From Nitrososphaerota archaeon (GTDB lineage: Archaea > Thermoproteota > Nitrososphaeria > Nitrososphaerales > Nitrosopumilaceae): DNA of 5,430 bases. Location of the stretch: assembly GCA_022564385.1 (NCBI GenBank), contig JADFLN010000095.1, positions 1 through 5,430 of the forward strand. The letters are read 5' to 3'. Positions 4,527 to 5,430 of the stretch are shown here, piece by piece (position 1 is the stretch's first letter; the number at the start of each line of letters is the position of its first letter). The translations under genes were made by a program, and so were the position numbers. The notes below the pieces were generated by a model, which saw nothing but the letters and a program-made list of their open reading frames with translations, was not told where the DNA came from and ran no database searches.

Positions 4527-5430
4527 TTAATTTATCATTTCAATTTGTTTTTTAAATTCATTCCAACTAGATTTTGAAGTTCCATCATTATTGATCAAAC
4601 CAGCATTACAGATGTACTTGCTTAGTCTTTCAATTACATACTCACTACTTCCAAAACCAGAACCACTTGTAGTTAGTGGTCCATTATCTTTACCAATTTC
4701 TTGTTCAGTAATAACACATGTTCCTTCAGGTCTGTCATATTGTCTATACCAAGTAAAAAATTCTAATTTAGATTCATTTTCAGTGTAAAATTCAAAGGAT
4801 TTTTCTAAAAATTCTGTTTGTGTAGAATCGCTTCCCTCAACAAAATTGGATGTACTCCAACTAATCTCAAAGATTCCAACTTTTTTATCACCTGCTAGAT
4901 CAAATACTTGTTGCAGATCTTTTTTTGCTTGTTGTGGGGTTTTAACAATTTCATTAAGAATATCTACTGGGGAATAAGAAAAGGCAACAAAATCACCAAT
5001 AGCTAAATCAGATACGATATGTTGCAAATTTTTATTTAAAACATTATGTAATGCAAATGCATTTCCTATTTTTACATCTGGATGCTTCTCTTTTATTTTA
5101 TCATAGACTACGTTGAATAGTTCTTTGTAGACAGGGATATTTTGTTCATTATATCTAAATTGAGATTCTGTTTCTCCTGAAATAATTAGAGTATCTATAA
5201 TATCATACCTAGATAATATTGCATCAAGGACTCTAACAACCCTATCTTCACCTAAGGAATTAAGAGGTGGTTTTCCAATCCAACTTGGAAAAGGTCCAAG
5301 TGTTTCTCCATTAATTATAGAAAAGTAAAGTGTGACTTTGAGATTATTTTTTTTATTAAGACTCATCAGTGTGTCTGACTGTTGCCAATCATATTCTTCT
5401 CGTACAGGTTCAACCAAATTCCAAAAAAGA
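4527..5430 (-). CDS. Glycoside-hydrolase-like TIM-barrel protein, 5' end missing
   Basis: At least 300 residues are visible and the frame is open to the right edge. A start at the TTG at 5417-5415 is unlikely because the codons before it read LFWN and continue into LVEPVREEYDW, a conserved first-strand motif (W..xEP...DW) of clan GH-A sugar hydrolases. Residue numbers here count from that TTG. Further barrel landmarks are LKVTLYFSIING (26-37), the strand TLIISGETE (76-84) at the usual acid/base Glu position, FVAFSYSPVD (143-152), and GIFEISWST (181-189), where E184 sits like the nucleophile in E-x-GW-S-T motifs. The end ICNAGLINNDGTSKSSW (269-285) resembles the closing aGL-dG-pK motif of such barrels. 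The fold is likely; activity and substrate are not known. A signal peptide, if any, lies outside. Nep1 follows after one base. Confidence 0.75.
   Translation of the reverse strand, partial: LFWNLVEPVREEYDWQQSDTLMSLNKKNNLKVTLYFSIINGETLGPFPSWIGKPPLNSLGEDRVVRVLDAILSRYDIIDTLIISGETESQFRYNEQNIPVYKELFNVVYDKIKEKHPDVKIGNAFALHNVLNKNLQHIVSDLAIGDFVAFSYSPVDILNEIVKTPQQAKKDLQQVFDLAGDKKVGIFEISWSTSNFVEGSDSTQTEFLEKSFEFYTENESKLEFFTWYRQYDRPEGTCVITEQEIGKDNGPLTTSGSGFGSSEYVIERLSKYICNAGLINNDGTSKSSWNEFKKQIEMIN

Noticed and set aside
4591..4788. Open frame of 65 codons on the plus strand
   Set aside because: It is antisense to the well-supported glycoside-hydrolase-like gene and has no start context or family resemblance.

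Overview
The window looks like a gene-dense, AT-rich stretch of an archaeal chromosome. Eukaryote-like translation genes (ribosomal protein eS19, the RNase P subunit Rpp21, the Nep1/Emg1 rRNA methyltransferase and a PDCD5 homologue) rule out a bacterium. TATA-like boxes sit about 27 bases before some start codons, as expected of leaderless archaeal transcripts. The AT-rich, lysine- and isoleucine-rich coding style, together with this gene set, suggests a Nitrosopumilus-like ammonia-oxidising archaeon (Thaumarchaeota/Nitrososphaerota). That assignment is inference from protein character, not from a marker gene.

Every gene is on the minus strand, so the window reads from right to left. At the right edge is the C-terminal part of a glycoside-hydrolase-like TIM-barrel protein (5430-4527, its start lies outside). 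One base later comes Nep1 (4525-3857), then tRNA-Gly(UCC) (3834-3761), RNase P component 4/Rpp21 (3709-3407, GTG start), eS19 (3375-2923) and PDCD5 with an unusual histidine-rich head (2915-2568). A strong TATA-like box then begins a second unit: a zinc-type MDR reductase (2526-1450), a stand-alone CitE/HpcH-type C-C lyase (1442-582) and a small TPR protein (585-31) that overlaps the lyase by ATGA. A further reading frame may begin at 21 and run off the left edge.

Functionally the right part is an information-processing cluster: rRNA modification, a tRNA, a tRNA-processing RNase P subunit, a ribosomal protein and PDCD5. The left part looks metabolic: an acryloyl/crotonyl-CoA reductase-like enzyme without catalytic-zinc ligands, coupled to an acyl-CoA lyase-family enzyme and a TPR scaffold. 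Its substrate cannot be told from sequence, but acyl-CoA chemistry is the common theme.

There is no sign of a mobile element, CRISPR array, toxin-antitoxin pair or other accessory system. The items most worth a second look are the His-rich duplicated extension on PDCD5, the reductase-lyase-TPR operon, the sugar-hydrolase-like gene abutting nep1, and the C at T-loop position 55 of tRNA-Gly. No intergenic gap exceeds 52 bases.
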